Assembly: GCF_004795055.1 (NCBI RefSeq) | Contig: NZ_SSBJ01000007.1 | Span: forward strand, 124,001 to 188,000 | Length of the DNA: 64,000 nt | Source of the DNA: Streptomyces sp. A1136 | Lineage (GTDB): Bacteria; Actinomycetota; Actinomycetes; Streptomycetales; Streptomycetaceae | Direction: 5' to 3' | Part shown: positions 43,881 to 52,448 of the stretch, piece by piece | How the letters are laid out: every line of letters begins with the position of its first letter | How positions within the stretch are numbered: the first letter of the stretch is position 1 | Translations under genes and position numbers: made by a program | Notes under the pieces: generated by a model | What the model was told of the DNA's origin: nothing | The model's input: the letters and a program-made list of their open reading frames with translations, nothing else | Databases searched by the model: none

Positions 43881-44870
43881 TCAGTCCCCCAGCGACGGCA
43901 CGGCGCGCAGCCGCGCGCCCTGCTGGTGCGGGTACCCCTGGCCCGGACGGACCGGTCCGGCCGGCAGGCCCTGCGGCGCCGAGAGGATCAGGGTCATCCG
44001 GGTGAGCCCCATCGCGTCCAGCATCCGGCTGGATTCCGCCACCATCCGGCAGCGCACCAGGCCCCAGCCGGGGTCCGGGTGGCGCACCGTCCGTACGGCC
44101 CCGTCCTGCTCGGCGGCGTCCGCGCCGTGGGTGCTGAGCCAGTGCGGGACGCCGTAGCGGTAGGCGGCCTCCATGAAGGGGTCGCGGGCCACCTCCTGGC
44201 GGATGCTCCGCAGCCCCTCGTCGTCCGGGGCGCCGGCCAGCGCGGTCGCGAACCGGGCCAGCAGCGGGACGCACCAGGCCGGTTCGTGGTCCTCCAGCAC
44301 CGCGGCGGCGTCCGGGTGGAACAGCACGAAGCGCAGGAAGTTGTCGTCCGGCAGGGCGGTGGGGTGCGGGCGCACCGACTGGAAGAGCTTGTCGAAGGCC
44401 GAGTTGGTCAGGGCCACGTCCCAGCGGTGGTCCACCAGGAAGCTCGGGTAGGGAACCGCCTCCATGAGGGCCGCGTAGTCACACAGGTAGTCGCGCTGGG
44501 CGGGGTCGTCGGGCAGCCGGTTCTCCTCGGCGGCCCGCCAGGTGGGCGGCGGGTCCCGGTCGACCATGACGCGGAACAGCCAGAAGCACTGCCGCTCGCT
44601 CATCTCCAAGGCCTCGGCCAGGGCAAGCAGTTTGCGGTCCGTCCATTCCTTCACCAGGCCGCGTTCCCAATTCCCGTACGCCCGCACACTGATGCGCAAC
44701 CGCGCGGCGAGATCTTCCTGGCTCAGGCCCAGCTCCTCGCGGCGCTGGCGCAAAAGCTCCTTGCGTCGCTCCGACCGCACTGCGCCACGGGCCGACTCGT
44801 CGCCCGTCAGGCGTTCCTCGCCGGCTCGGGCGAGGCCATCGGACGGGCCCACCGCTGCGAGATGTGGCAC
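43881..44870 (-). CDS. MmyB-like XRE transcriptional regulator
   Basis: 329 residues from GTG 44870, which is preceded by a long purine-rich ribosome site GAGGAGGGGGAG. Frame-open ATG codons at 44936 and 44990 would add 22-40 residues, but 44936 lies inside the probable promoter. The HTH is RREELGLSQEDLAARLRISV, RAYGNWERGL (about residues 60-85). The remainder is the MmyB-like ligand-binding fold with LALAEALEMSERQCFWLFRV, PYPSFLVDHRWDVALTNSAF, and VLFHPDAAAVLEDHE, ending near GLTRMTLILSAPQG. Family members bind fatty acid-like ligands. It is divergent from the double-HTH/protease operon, sharing a regulatory spacer. Confidence 0.88.
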   Translation of the reverse strand: MPHLAAVGPSDGLARAGEERLTGDESARGAVRSERRKELLRQRREELGLSQEDLAARLRISVRAYGNWERGLVKEWTDRKLLALAEALEMSERQCFWLFRVMVDRDPPPTWRAAEENRLPDDPAQRDYLCDYAALMEAVPYPSFLVDHRWDVALTNSAFDKLFQSVRPHPTALPDDNFLRFVLFHPDAAAVLEDHEPAWCVPLLARFATALAGAPDDEGLRSIRQEVARDPFMEAAYRYGVPHWLSTHGADAAEQDGAVRTVRHPDPGWGLVRCRMVAESSRMLDAMGLTRMTLILSAPQGLPAGPVRPGQGYPHQQGARLRAVPSLGD

Positions 44871-44941
44871 CGAGAGCTCCCCCTCCTCACGGTCTGGATC
44901 TTCATTTCCGTGTGGCGATCCTGCTACCGACTTCATTCGAG

Positions 44942-45002
44942 TGTCAACTATTGTGGCAATTCCGGCCTGACGACAGCTCATTCCCGCCACAGCTGTGGCA
45001 AG
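44942..45002. promoter_or_regulatory. Shared regulatory spacer with TTGACA box, TGTGGCAA repeats and a palindrome
   Basis: On the minus strand, TTGACA (44947-44942) is a consensus -35 box for the MmyB-type gene. TGTGGCAA occurs twice as a direct repeat (44953-44960 and 44994-45001). GCCACAGCTGTGGC is a perfect 14-base palindrome at 44986-44999 that contains one of those copies. The combination of promoter and repeated symmetric site between two divergent HTH genes marks a shared operator; which protein binds is not shown by sequence. Confidence 0.6.
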
Positions 45003-45089
45003 TTCTGGCCCTCCGGGGGGAGACCGGATAGATTCCCTGGGGCCGACCCCGTGCCCGAATTGACCCCGCGCGATCTAGGAGAACCACTG

Positions 45090-45758
45090 GTGACAGACGG
45101 CTTCCCGGCTCCCGTCGCGGTGGCCAACGCGTCTCTGGCGGCCACCGTCACGCGGGTCGCCGAACTCGCGGGCAAGATGGGCCGCGACCTGAACCAGGTA
45201 TTCGACCTCCGTCGACTCTCCGAGGCCTCGGGTGTCCCGACGGACGTGATCAAAACCCTGCTCGACGGCCGGCGGGCCGGCGAACCCGATCTGCAGACCC
45301 GCTTCCTCCAGCGTCTGGACCTGCTCCGGCGGACCCGTGTGAAACCCAACGGCCGCCGCTACACCCAGCAGGAGATCGCGGACGGAGCCGGCATGTCCCG
45401 GCAGCAGGCGGGCGCCCTGATCAACGGCGACCGCCGCCCCACGATGGAGCACTGTGACGCCATCCAGCGCTTCTTCGGGGTACACGCCGGCTTCCTCACC
45501 GCCCACGACGCAGACGCCCTCACCGACGCCCTCCAGCGCACCGAGCAGCAGCTGCTCCAGGACTTCGCCGGACGCGAGCGCGAAACCGTACCCGCCGAGG
45601 CCGCGTCGGACGGCGATCCGCTGGCAAGACTCCTCCAGAACCACGGCGTCCGGGGCATCGCCTGGCGCGCCGCCCAACTGCCCAGCGACAAGCACCGGGA
45701 CAAGGTGACCGAATGGCTGGACATGCTGCTCGAAAGCGTCAAACCGAACGAATCATGA
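45090..45758 (+). CDS. Double-HTH DNA-binding protein, first gene of cassette B
   Basis: 222 residues from GTG 45090, with AGGAG nearby upstream. Two helix-turn-helix elements are recognisable: FDLRRLSEASGVPTDVIKTL (about 38-57) and YTQQEIADGAGMSRQQAGAL followed by INGDRRPTMEHCDAIQRFF (about 91-129); the latter is XRE-like. The C-terminal third is soluble and without recognisable motif; it includes WRAAQLPSDKHRDKVTEWLD. It precedes the metalloprotease by 64 bases on the same strand, so protease cleavage of this HTH protein is plausible by analogy with ImmA/ImmR and IrrE/DdrO. Cleavage is inferred, not shown. Confidence 0.85.
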   Translation: MTDGFPAPVAVANASLAATVTRVAELAGKMGRDLNQVFDLRRLSEASGVPTDVIKTLLDGRRAGEPDLQTRFLQRLDLLRRTRVKPNGRRYTQQEIADGAGMSRQQAGALINGDRRPTMEHCDAIQRFFGVHAGFLTAHDADALTDALQRTEQQLLQDFAGRERETVPAEAASDGDPLARLLQNHGVRGIAWRAAQLPSDKHRDKVTEWLDMLLESVKPNES

Positions 45759-45822
45759 CCCAGTCGAAAGTCTGGATCTGATCCTTGAGTCCTGATCCGG
45801 ATCCGCGCCGACGGGGAGAACG

Positions 45823-46380
45823 GTGAGCATAGGCAGAGAGCAGCGGCGGTTCTGCGGGGAACTGGTGGCCGGCATCAAGCCGACCGCGCCCGTGGAGCCT
45901 GTGGACCTCTACGCCGCCCTCTGCGAGGGCATGAGCAGACAGCGGGGCCGACCGGTGGAGTTCCGGATGGCCGCGTTCCCCCCTGGAACGGCCAGCGGAC
46001 TGTGGCTCGACATCGCGGATCGCGACCTGATCGTCATCGAGGAACGCACGGCCCCCGACCACCAACTGGTGATCCTGGGTCACGAACTGTGGCACATGAA
46101 GGCAGGGCACTGTAGCCACCACGTCGACGGCGCCGCCGTCGCCGCGCGGCTGCTGGCCGGCGAGGCCGACATCGGCGAGACCGTCCGCCGCGTCGCCGCG
46201 CGCACCCGCGCGGACGTCCGGGAGGAGACTGAGGCGGAGACCTTCGGGCTGCTGCTCGGCAGCCGGTGTCGCAACTGGCTGGCCGGTTCCGGCGGCCACC
46301 GCGCCCCCGCCCAGCGCGACCAACTCGCGGGCAGGATCGAAACCTCCCTCGGGTACCGGGGGCACAGGAACGAGCTTTGA
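45823..46380 (+). CDS. ImmA/IrrE-like metalloprotease (HELWH motif), cassette B
   Basis: 185 residues from GTG 45823, with GGGGAG upstream. The zinc-peptidase HExxH motif is HELWHMKAGH at residues 87-96, preceded by DLIVIEERTAPDHQLVILGH. The N-terminal RGRPVEFRMAAFPPG matches the cassette A protein (RGRPIRLHPLPKEA). The His-Glu-x-x-His core is intact, so peptidase activity is expected. Its stop overlaps the membrane-protein start (TTGA), indicating tight coupling. The order HTH, protease, membrane protein is the key feature of the operon. Confidence 0.85.
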   Translation: MSIGREQRRFCGELVAGIKPTAPVEPVDLYAALCEGMSRQRGRPVEFRMAAFPPGTASGLWLDIADRDLIVIEERTAPDHQLVILGHELWHMKAGHCSHHVDGAAVAARLLAGEADIGETVRRVAARTRADVREETEAETFGLLLGSRCRNWLAGSGGHRAPAQRDQLAGRIETSLGYRGHRNEL

Positions 46381-47600
46381 ACGGACAGGACTACTACATC
46401 CCCGCCGTGGCGATGGCCGTCTCCCTCGCCTTCAAGGTGCCGGCCCTGCGGGCCGACTGGCGCGATCCGCTGCTGCGTTCCGTCTGTGCCCTGCTGACCC
46501 TGGCCGGAGCGGTGTTCACCTTCGCCGCCCCGCCGACCATCGCGGCGGTCAACCGCTGGACCGGGGTCCCCAACGTCTCGGCCCCTCTGGTCTACTGCCT
46601 GATGACCGCGTTCAGTGCCGCCTGCCTGGTGCTGATCTTCAACTGGCGCGGCGGCGAGCCCGAGGAGATCCGGCGCACCTCCCGGCGCTGGATCACCGGC
46701 TACTCCGTGGTCATCTGCACCATCATCGTCGTGTACGCGCTCGGTTCGGCCCCCGTGGAGCGACTGCGCGACTTCGACACCTACTACGCCAACACCCCGT
46801 ACATCCGGCTGATGATCGCCGCCTACCTGCTGGCCCACAACGTCGCCGCCATCACCATGACGGCCATGTGCTGGCGCTGGGCCCTACAGGTCCGCGGCTG
46901 GCTGCGCGCCGGCCTGTTCATCATCGTCGGCGGCTATTCGTTCAGCCTCGCCTACGACGCCGCGAAGATGTCGGCCGTCGTCGCCCGCTGGACCGGGCAC
47001 GACCTGGACGACCTGAGCACCCTCGTCGCCCCGCCGCTGGCCTCCATGGGGGCGCTCGTCAGCGCCATCGGCTTCGTGCTGCCACTGCTGTGCCAGCGCC
47101 TCTCCGACAACTGGCGCACCTGGTCGACGTACCGGCGCCTGGGCGCCCTGTGGTACGAGATGCAGAGCACCGCGCCCGCCGGCACTCCCTCGGTCCGGAT
47201 GTCCTGGTGGTCCCCGGCCGAGATCAGGGTGATCCAGCGGGAGTCGGACATCCATGACGGCTTCCTGCGCCTGGGCCCCTGCTTCGACACCCGCTGCCGG
47301 GACCTCGCCTACGAACGGGCCCGGGCGGACGGCTCCGACGAGGCCACCGCCCGCGCCGTGGCCGACGCCGCGATGGTCGCCGCCGCAGTGCGCAGGAGCG
47401 CCGGCGACCCGGAGGGGACCCGGGGCGGGGACGGTGCCGACGAGGGGGCCGATCGGGTGCACGTCGCCGCCGACGGGCCGCGCGACCTCGTGCGGATCTC
47501 CCACGCCCTGCGCCACTCGCCCCTGGTGGCGGCGGCACGACGACAGGCCGCCGCCCTGTCCGGTGGTTGCACCGCGCCTAGCGCGCCGCGGCGATCGTGA
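46377..47600 (+). CDS. Multi-spanning membrane protein (MAB_1171c / DUF6545-like), cassette B
   Basis: 407 residues from TTG 46377, overlapping the protease stop codon by four bases. Roughly seven transmembrane helices occupy the first 240 residues (for example YYIPAVAMAVSLAF, WITGYSVVICTIIVVYALG, GLFIIVGGYSFSLAYDAA, APPLASMGALVSAIGFVLPL). The C-terminal cytosolic domain contains TYRRLGALWYEM and VIQRESDIHDGFLRLGPC, similar to the cassette A relative. Loop residues between helices are mostly hydrophilic and short, as in sensors rather than large transporters; the family label 'putative transporter' is untested. The 3' end overlaps the convergent DUF4239 gene by 23 bases. Confidence 0.8.
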   Translation: MNGQDYYIPAVAMAVSLAFKVPALRADWRDPLLRSVCALLTLAGAVFTFAAPPTIAAVNRWTGVPNVSAPLVYCLMTAFSAACLVLIFNWRGGEPEEIRRTSRRWITGYSVVICTIIVVYALGSAPVERLRDFDTYYANTPYIRLMIAAYLLAHNVAAITMTAMCWRWALQVRGWLRAGLFIIVGGYSFSLAYDAAKMSAVVARWTGHDLDDLSTLVAPPLASMGALVSAIGFVLPLLCQRLSDNWRTWSTYRRLGALWYEMQSTAPAGTPSVRMSWWSPAEIRVIQRESDIHDGFLRLGPCFDTRCRDLAYERARADGSDEATARAVADAAMVAAAVRRSAGDPEGTRGGDGADEGADRVHVAADGPRDLVRISHALRHSPLVAAARRQAAALSGGCTAPSAPRRS

Positions 47601-48354
47601 CCTTCGGGAAGAGGTCCTCGAACGGCCCCGCGGAATCCGTTCCGTCCCGGCCGTACGGCGCGTCGAAGCTCCACACCATGAACAGCAGGAACACGATCAG
47701 CGCGCTGAACAGCCCCGCCAGCAGCAACTCGCGGCCGGAACGGCGGATCTGGAGGGTGAAGATCAGCCCGACGGTGACCACTCCGCCCACCAGCAGACCG
47801 AACCACACCACCCCCGGCAACGTCGACTCGTCGCTCTGCATCCGCGAGTGCCTCGCGTCGTCGGCGGCCGCGATGTGGTCGAGGAGCGGCTGGTAGGCCT
47901 GCGCCTGGAGTTCGGTGGCCGGGCTCTGGTGGGTGACGTCGGTGCGCAGCTTGCCGAGCAGGTTCGCGCCCTCCGTGGACGCGGCCTGGCCGGAGGTCAG
48001 CCGCGGCCAGTCGACGTTGACGGTGTGGGAGACGTAGGCGTCCACCTCCCCGCGGATGCGGTCGCGCACCGGCGTCGGGTAGACGTCGGCGCGCTGGGTG
48101 ACCTCGTACAGCGACTGGGCCTCGCGCCGCACGCTGTCCTCGGCGGAGCCGCGCGCCTCCCAAACGCCCGCGATGGCCAGGCCGAGCACGATCGCGTAGA
48201 CCACGCCGACCATCATCGTCATGTACTCGATGACGTCGGGGGTTTCGCTGGTGTCCTCGTCCTCCGCGACCCGGCGGTGCCGGAGCATGGTGCATGCGAG
48301 GACGAGGGCGCAGACGAGCGCCATGGCGATGGCCAGGACCAGCCATTCGGACAC
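47578..48354 (-). CDS. DUF4239 (bestrophin-like) membrane protein
   Basis: 258 residues with four clear helices: WLVLAIAMALVCALVLACTM at the N-terminus, VIEYMTMMVGVVYAIVLGLA, and two near the end (WFGLLVGGVVTVGLIFTLQI, LLLAGLFSALIVFLLFMVWS). Between them is a long external/cytosolic helix rich in charged residues (SAEDSVRREAQSLYEVTQRA). The arrangement matches DUF4239 proteins, which are widespread in actinobacteria and distantly like bestrophins; the function is unknown. It is convergent with cassette B. Confidence 0.85.
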   Translation of the reverse strand: MSEWLVLAIAMALVCALVLACTMLRHRRVAEDEDTSETPDVIEYMTMMVGVVYAIVLGLAIAGVWEARGSAEDSVRREAQSLYEVTQRADVYPTPVRDRIRGEVDAYVSHTVNVDWPRLTSGQAASTEGANLLGKLRTDVTHQSPATELQAQAYQPLLDHIAAADDARHSRMQSDESTLPGVVWFGLLVGGVVTVGLIFTLQIRRSGRELLLAGLFSALIVFLLFMVWSFDAPYGRDGTDSAGPFEDLFPKVTIAAAR

Positions 48355-48390
48355 GAGGGTTCTCCCGTTCGAGGGTCAGAAGTGGAAGGG

Positions 48391-48927
48391 CTACCGGGCG
48401 CTCTTGGAGCGGGGGCGCAGCGCGGCGGCGGCGAGCACGGCCGGGGTCGTGACGACGACCATCAGCATCATGGTGGACATGCCGTGCGGGCCCCTGCGCT
48501 CAAGGGCCGACGGGTGGTACGTCGGCACGTGGAAGGCGGTCACGGGCGCGGCGGCGGCCTTGGGCGGGGACGGAGCGGAAGCCTTGGCCGGCGCCGCCTC
48601 CGCGACCGGTGCGGCAGCCGCCCCGACCGGCGGAGGCTGCGCCCCCTCCCCCGGCGTCCCCGGTCGGGCCGGGAGGTCGGGGGCCCGCCCGGGGTGGTAC
48701 ACGGTCGGCCGCCGGTCACCGGGCGCGGTCACCCGCGGGGACGGCTCCGCCGGCGGCGTGACGGCCGGGAGCCGCACGGACGGCGGCCGCGGATGCCCGG
48801 CGGGTACGCAGATGTCGACTCGGGCGCCGTGGCCCGCGCCGTCCTCGGCGACCGCCACATGACCGTGCAGCGGGCACAACGCGCCCACCAGCCCGGCCCC
48901 GGCGACGTACTGCCAAGCGGTCACCAC
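48391..48927 (-). CDS. Proline/alanine-rich protein with C-terminal membrane anchor
   Basis: 178 residues. A GTG at 48927 with GGGAGG nine bases upstream is chosen; two further in-frame start codons are possible. The first 35 residues (VVTAWQYVAGAGLVGALCPL) are moderately hydrophobic, the middle is Pro/Ala-rich with DICVPAGHPRPPSVRLPA and PTVYHPGRAPDLPARPGT, and the C-terminus is a single membrane helix STMMLMVVVTTPAVLAAAAL followed by positively charged RPRSKSAR. No sortase motif is seen. It probably sits at the cell envelope with the helix as a stop-transfer anchor. No family is recognised. Confidence 0.6.
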   Translation of the reverse strand: MVTAWQYVAGAGLVGALCPLHGHVAVAEDGAGHGARVDICVPAGHPRPPSVRLPAVTPPAEPSPRVTAPGDRRPTVYHPGRAPDLPARPGTPGEGAQPPPVGAAAAPVAEAAPAKASAPSPPKAAAAPVTAFHVPTYHPSALERRGPHGMSTMMLMVVVTTPAVLAAAALRPRSKSAR

Positions 48928-49143
48928 GCGACTGGTCCTCCCGATCGGTTCCGCGGCGGAGACGAGGGTCCCCGCTGAAGAAACGATCACGGCCCTGCTT
49001 CGACACGCACGGAACGCCGGGCGCCGCGTCCGGCCCGCGGACGCCCGTCCCGCGAGCCGCTGGGCGAGGTAGGGAAAACCCCACCGTGAAGCATCGACCT
49101 GGGCGTGCAGACCGGGCCCGGCCCGCCCGGCTGCAATGGGCGC

Positions 49144-50328
49144 ATGACCCCCTACGCCTCTCCGTCCCGGTTGCCGGCCCGTCCTTCCCGGTGGGCCGCC
49201 GGCTGGCTGCTCGCCGCCGTCTGGGCGCTGTCCTTCCCCCTGTTCTCCCCGCTGGGCCCCCACCGGCTGTGGGGCTGCTGCGCCGCGGCCGGATATCTGG
49301 GCGCGGCGGCCGTCACCCCGTGGCGGCCGAGGGTCGCGACGGCCGTCGCCCTCGTCGGGGCGGTGGCCGTCCCGCTGATCTGGCTGGTGCTGAACGGCCG
49401 GGGCCAGTCGGAGGTCATCGTCATAGAGCGCTCCGGCCGGCTGCTGCTGGAGACCGGCCGGCTCTACCTGGACCGGCCGGCCGGGGCCGAGGAGTACACG
49501 CCGTACCTGCCGGGCATGGCCCTCTTCGGCATCCCGCACACCGTCCTGGGCCGGCTCGGCGACGCCCGGCTCTGGTGCGCCGGCGCCCTGTTCGGCGGGA
49601 TGTGGGTGGGGCGGCGGCTGGTGGGCGGACGCCCCGGCGGGGCGCTTCCCGTCCTGGTGGCCTCGCCGGTGGTGGCCCTGCCGCTCGTGGTGAGCGGGGT
49701 CGACCTGCCGTTGGCCGGGCTGTGCTGCCTCGCGCTCGCCGCCGCCTCGGCCGGGCGGCCGGTGGTCACCGGGGCGGCCCTGGCGGGCGCCTGTGCGCTG
49801 AAGTGGACGGCGCTGCCCGCGGTGGCGGTGGCGCTCGCCGTGCTCGCCTGCTGCCGGGGCCGGCGGGCGGCGGTTCGTTGCGCGGTGGTGGCGGTGGCCG
49901 GGACGATCCCGTTGATCCTGCCGAGTGCCGTGTCGCAGCCCGGGGAGCTGTGGCGGCAGGTGTTCGCCTTCCCGACCGGCCGGGCGCCGGTGGCGACCCC
50001 GGCGAGCAGTCCGCTGCCGGGACACCTGCTGGCGGAACTCGGCACGTGGGGCTGGTACCTGACGGTCGGTCTGTTGGCGCTGGCCGGTCTGGGGGTGGCG
50101 CTCTCCCTCCTGGTGCGGCCGCCCCGCGCCCTGGTAGCCGCGGCCGACCGGCTCGCCCTCGGACTTACCCTGGCCTTCGCCCTGGCCCCGGCGAGCCGCT
50201 TCGGCTACCTGGCACTGCCCGTGCTGCTGGTCGTATGGGCGCGGTCGGTGGACCCCGGCGCCCGCCGGGGGCGCGTGGTGGTCGGCGCCCGCCCGGACCG
50301 GCGCAGTCCCGCTGTCACCGTGCGGTGA
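49144..50328 (+). CDS. GT87/DUF2029-like membrane glycosyltransferase
   Basis: 394 residues with about nine or ten hydrophobic helices from the N-terminus on (WLLAAVWALSFPLFSPLG, ATAVALVGAVAVPLIWLVLN). The large loop after the first helices has GQSEVIVIERSGRLLLETGR, YLDRPAGAEEYTPYLPGM, typical of lipid-linked sugar transferases of the GT87/DUF2029 group (polyprenyl-phosphate-sugar dependent). The exact acceptor is unknown. The ATG at 49144 starts the first helix region. It is divergent from the Pro-rich gene and convergent with the response-regulator gene. Confidence 0.7.
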   Translation: MTPYASPSRLPARPSRWAAGWLLAAVWALSFPLFSPLGPHRLWGCCAAAGYLGAAAVTPWRPRVATAVALVGAVAVPLIWLVLNGRGQSEVIVIERSGRLLLETGRLYLDRPAGAEEYTPYLPGMALFGIPHTVLGRLGDARLWCAGALFGGMWVGRRLVGGRPGGALPVLVASPVVALPLVVSGVDLPLAGLCCLALAAASAGRPVVTGAALAGACALKWTALPAVAVALAVLACCRGRRAAVRCAVVAVAGTIPLILPSAVSQPGELWRQVFAFPTGRAPVATPASSPLPGHLLAELGTWGWYLTVGLLALAGLGVALSLLVRPPRALVAAADRLALGLTLAFALAPASRFGYLALPVLLVVWARSVDPGARRGRVVVGARPDRRSPAVTVR

Positions 50329-50338
50329 GGCGCGGTCC

Positions 50339-51010
50339 TCAGGCGGGGGCCGAGCCGCGCAAGTGGGCCAGGACCGCCAGGACGCGCCGGTTGCCCTCCG
50401 TCGGGTCCAGGCCGAGCTTCATGAAGATGCTGCCGGCGTGCTTGACGACCGCCGCCTCCGTGATGAACAGCCGTGCGGCCAGCGTCTGGTTGTTGAGCCC
50501 CTCGGCCATCAGGGCCAACACCTCGCGCTCGCGCGGGGTGAGCCGGCCCAGCGGCTGGTCCGCGCTGCGACGGCTCAGCAGGACGCGCACCACCTCCGGG
50601 TCGATGACCGTATGGCCCGCCGCCACCCTGCGGAGCGCGTAGAGGAACTCGGCCACGTCGCCCACCCGGTCCTTGAGCAGATAGCCCAGCCCGGCGGGGC
50701 CACCGGCGCCCGCCCCGACGGTCAGCAACTGCGTCGCGTAGGCCGTGGCCACGTATTGGGAGAGCACGAGAACGGGCAACGAGGGGTCCCGGGCGCGCAG
50801 TTCGAGCGCCGCCCGCAGCCCCTCGTCCCGGAAGCCGGGTGGCATCCGCACGTCGGTGACGACGATGTCGGGCCGCTCCGTCTCAACGGCCCGCACCAGC
50901 TCCGTCGCGTCGCCGACCGCGGCGAGCACCCGGTGGCCGCCGCGGTCCAGCAGCTCGCCCAGTCCCGCCCGCAGGAGTACGGAGTCCTCCGCGAGTATCA
51001 GCCGGAGCAC
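50339..51010 (-). CDS. NarL/LuxR-family response regulator
   Basis: 223 residues. A receiver domain occupies residues 1-125 (LRLILAEDSVLLRAGLGELL with acidic pair ED, DIVVTDVRMPP with the phospho-Asp, VLVLSQYV, YLLKDRVGDVAEFLYAL with the Lys). A LuxR-type HTH follows: LTPREREVLALMAEGLNNQT, LAARLFITEAAVVKHAGSIF. The stretch TVGAGAGGPAGLGYLLKD is a short insertion before the conserved Lys. Its start overlaps the end of the histidine-kinase gene by 13 bases, so the two form one operon. Confidence 0.93.
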   Translation of the reverse strand: MLRLILAEDSVLLRAGLGELLDRGGHRVLAAVGDATELVRAVETERPDIVVTDVRMPPGFRDEGLRAALELRARDPSLPVLVLSQYVATAYATQLLTVGAGAGGPAGLGYLLKDRVGDVAEFLYALRRVAAGHTVIDPEVVRVLLSRRSADQPLGRLTPREREVLALMAEGLNNQTLAARLFITEAAVVKHAGSIFMKLGLDPTEGNRRVLAVLAHLRGSAPA

Positions 51011-52320
51011 GGGACCACCACCCGAAGTTCCGTCGGCCCGCCCACCGGACTGGAGACCACCAGCCTGCCTTCCAGCATCGCCACCCTGTCCGCGAGACCC
51101 GCCAGGCCCGCGCCCGCGGCGGGATCGGCCCCGCCGCGGCCGTCGTCGGTGACGGTGAGGGCGAGCCGGCCCCGCTCGACCCTACCGGTGACCTCGATAC
51201 GGGTGGCGCCGCTGTGTTTCGCGGCGTTCGTCAGGGCCTCGGTGACGGTGAAATAGGCCGCGATCTCGACCGGTTCGGGCAGCCGGGGCACGTCCAAGTC
51301 CACTTGCACCGGCACCGGATGGCGCTCCACGAGCTCCGCCACGGCGGCCGCGAGGCCGTGGTCCGTCAGGACCTGAGGGTGGATTCCCCTGACCAGGTCG
51401 CGCAGTTGGGCGAGGGCCCGCTTGGCCTCCGCCCTCGCGCGGCCCACGAGCGCCGCGCCTCCGGCGGCCTGCGGGACCTGGCGCAGCTCCAGCTCGGCGA
51501 GCCCCAGCGTCATGCTGAGGGCGACCAACTGCTGCTGGGCGCCGTCGTGCAGGTCCCGCTCGATGCGGCGGCGCTCGGCCTCGAAGGCGTCGACCAGACG
51601 CACCCGCGACCGGGTCAGCTCCAGCACCCGGTCGTCGTCCTCGCGGGGTCCCAGCAGCAGCCGGACGGCCTTGACCTGGGCCCCGGCCACCAGCGCCCCG
51701 GCGTAGGCCGTCACCACCAGCCCGGCCGCGCCGACCGCCGTGCCGCCCAGCGCCTCGGGTAGGCCGTCGACGGGGTTGCCGGGGATCAGCATCACCGTGT
51801 CCGGTGCGATGGCCCAGACGATGACGGGGGTGGAGAGGAGGATCAGCGAGAAGGCCAGCAACGCGATGACGCCGAAGCCGGCCGGCCCGAACACCGTGCC
51901 GAGCAAGGCCGCGTACCCCAGCTCCCGCCAGGTCGCCCGCTCCCTTAGCCGGGTCCGCAGCCACGCGCCGGCGCCGGCGCCGCCGAGCGAGGTGTGCGGG
52001 TCGCCCACCGGGGCCGGTTCGGCGAACCGCAGCCGGCGGCGCTCCAACCGTCCCAGTGGCACCGCGCCGGCCACCGCGGCCGTGAGCAGGAGCAGCCCGA
52101 CGCCGGCCGGGGCCAGCAGCAGCCCGAGCCCGAGGCACACCGCCAGCGTGAGAAGCACCGCGTACCCGAGGACGCAGCCGCTGCCCAAGTACGCCCAGCA
52201 GCGCCAGGGCCACCACGAGAGCAGGAACCGCACCGGGCGCCGCAGCGCCCGCCAGACGGCGACGGGCGGTTCGGTGGCCGCCTCCGCGAGCACGGTCGGG
52301 CGGTCGGACGTTCGGGACAT
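50998..52320 (-). CDS. Sensor histidine kinase (HisKA_3 type) of the NarL/LuxR pair
   Basis: 440 residues. Two or three N-terminal membrane helices (YLGSGCVLGYAVLLTLAVCL, LLLAPAGVGLLLLTAAVAGA, LGYAALLGTVFGPAGFGVIA) form a sensor with little extracellular loop. The dimerisation/phospho-acceptor motif is AFEAERRRIERDLHDGAQQQ with the phosphorylated His, followed by LVALSMTLGLAELELRQVP. The ATPase part has NAAKHSGATRIEV (N-box), VTDDGRGGADPAAGAGLAGL (G1) and a GGPTELRVVVPC end. It donates phosphate to the overlapping response regulator; the signal is unknown. It is upstream of the regulator and downstream of nothing on the same strand, so it starts the operon. Confidence 0.92.
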   Translation of the reverse strand: MSRTSDRPTVLAEAATEPPVAVWRALRRPVRFLLSWWPWRCWAYLGSGCVLGYAVLLTLAVCLGLGLLLAPAGVGLLLLTAAVAGAVPLGRLERRRLRFAEPAPVGDPHTSLGGAGAGAWLRTRLRERATWRELGYAALLGTVFGPAGFGVIALLAFSLILLSTPVIVWAIAPDTVMLIPGNPVDGLPEALGGTAVGAAGLVVTAYAGALVAGAQVKAVRLLLGPREDDDRVLELTRSRVRLVDAFEAERRRIERDLHDGAQQQLVALSMTLGLAELELRQVPQAAGGAALVGRARAEAKRALAQLRDLVRGIHPQVLTDHGLAAAVAELVERHPVPVQVDLDVPRLPEPVEIAAYFTVTEALTNAAKHSGATRIEVTGRVERGRLALTVTDDGRGGADPAAGAGLAGLADRVAMLEGRLVVSSPVGGPTELRVVVPCSG

Positions 52321-52448
52321 CCGGTCAGCCTACGGCCCGCGCGGCCGCGGCGGCGGGCAGCCGGGGCACACCCCCGCACCGCACCCGGCGTCTCCCGCGG
52401 CGCGAGCCCCGTCACGGCGAACGGGGCGGCTCGAAGGGGTACGACGAA

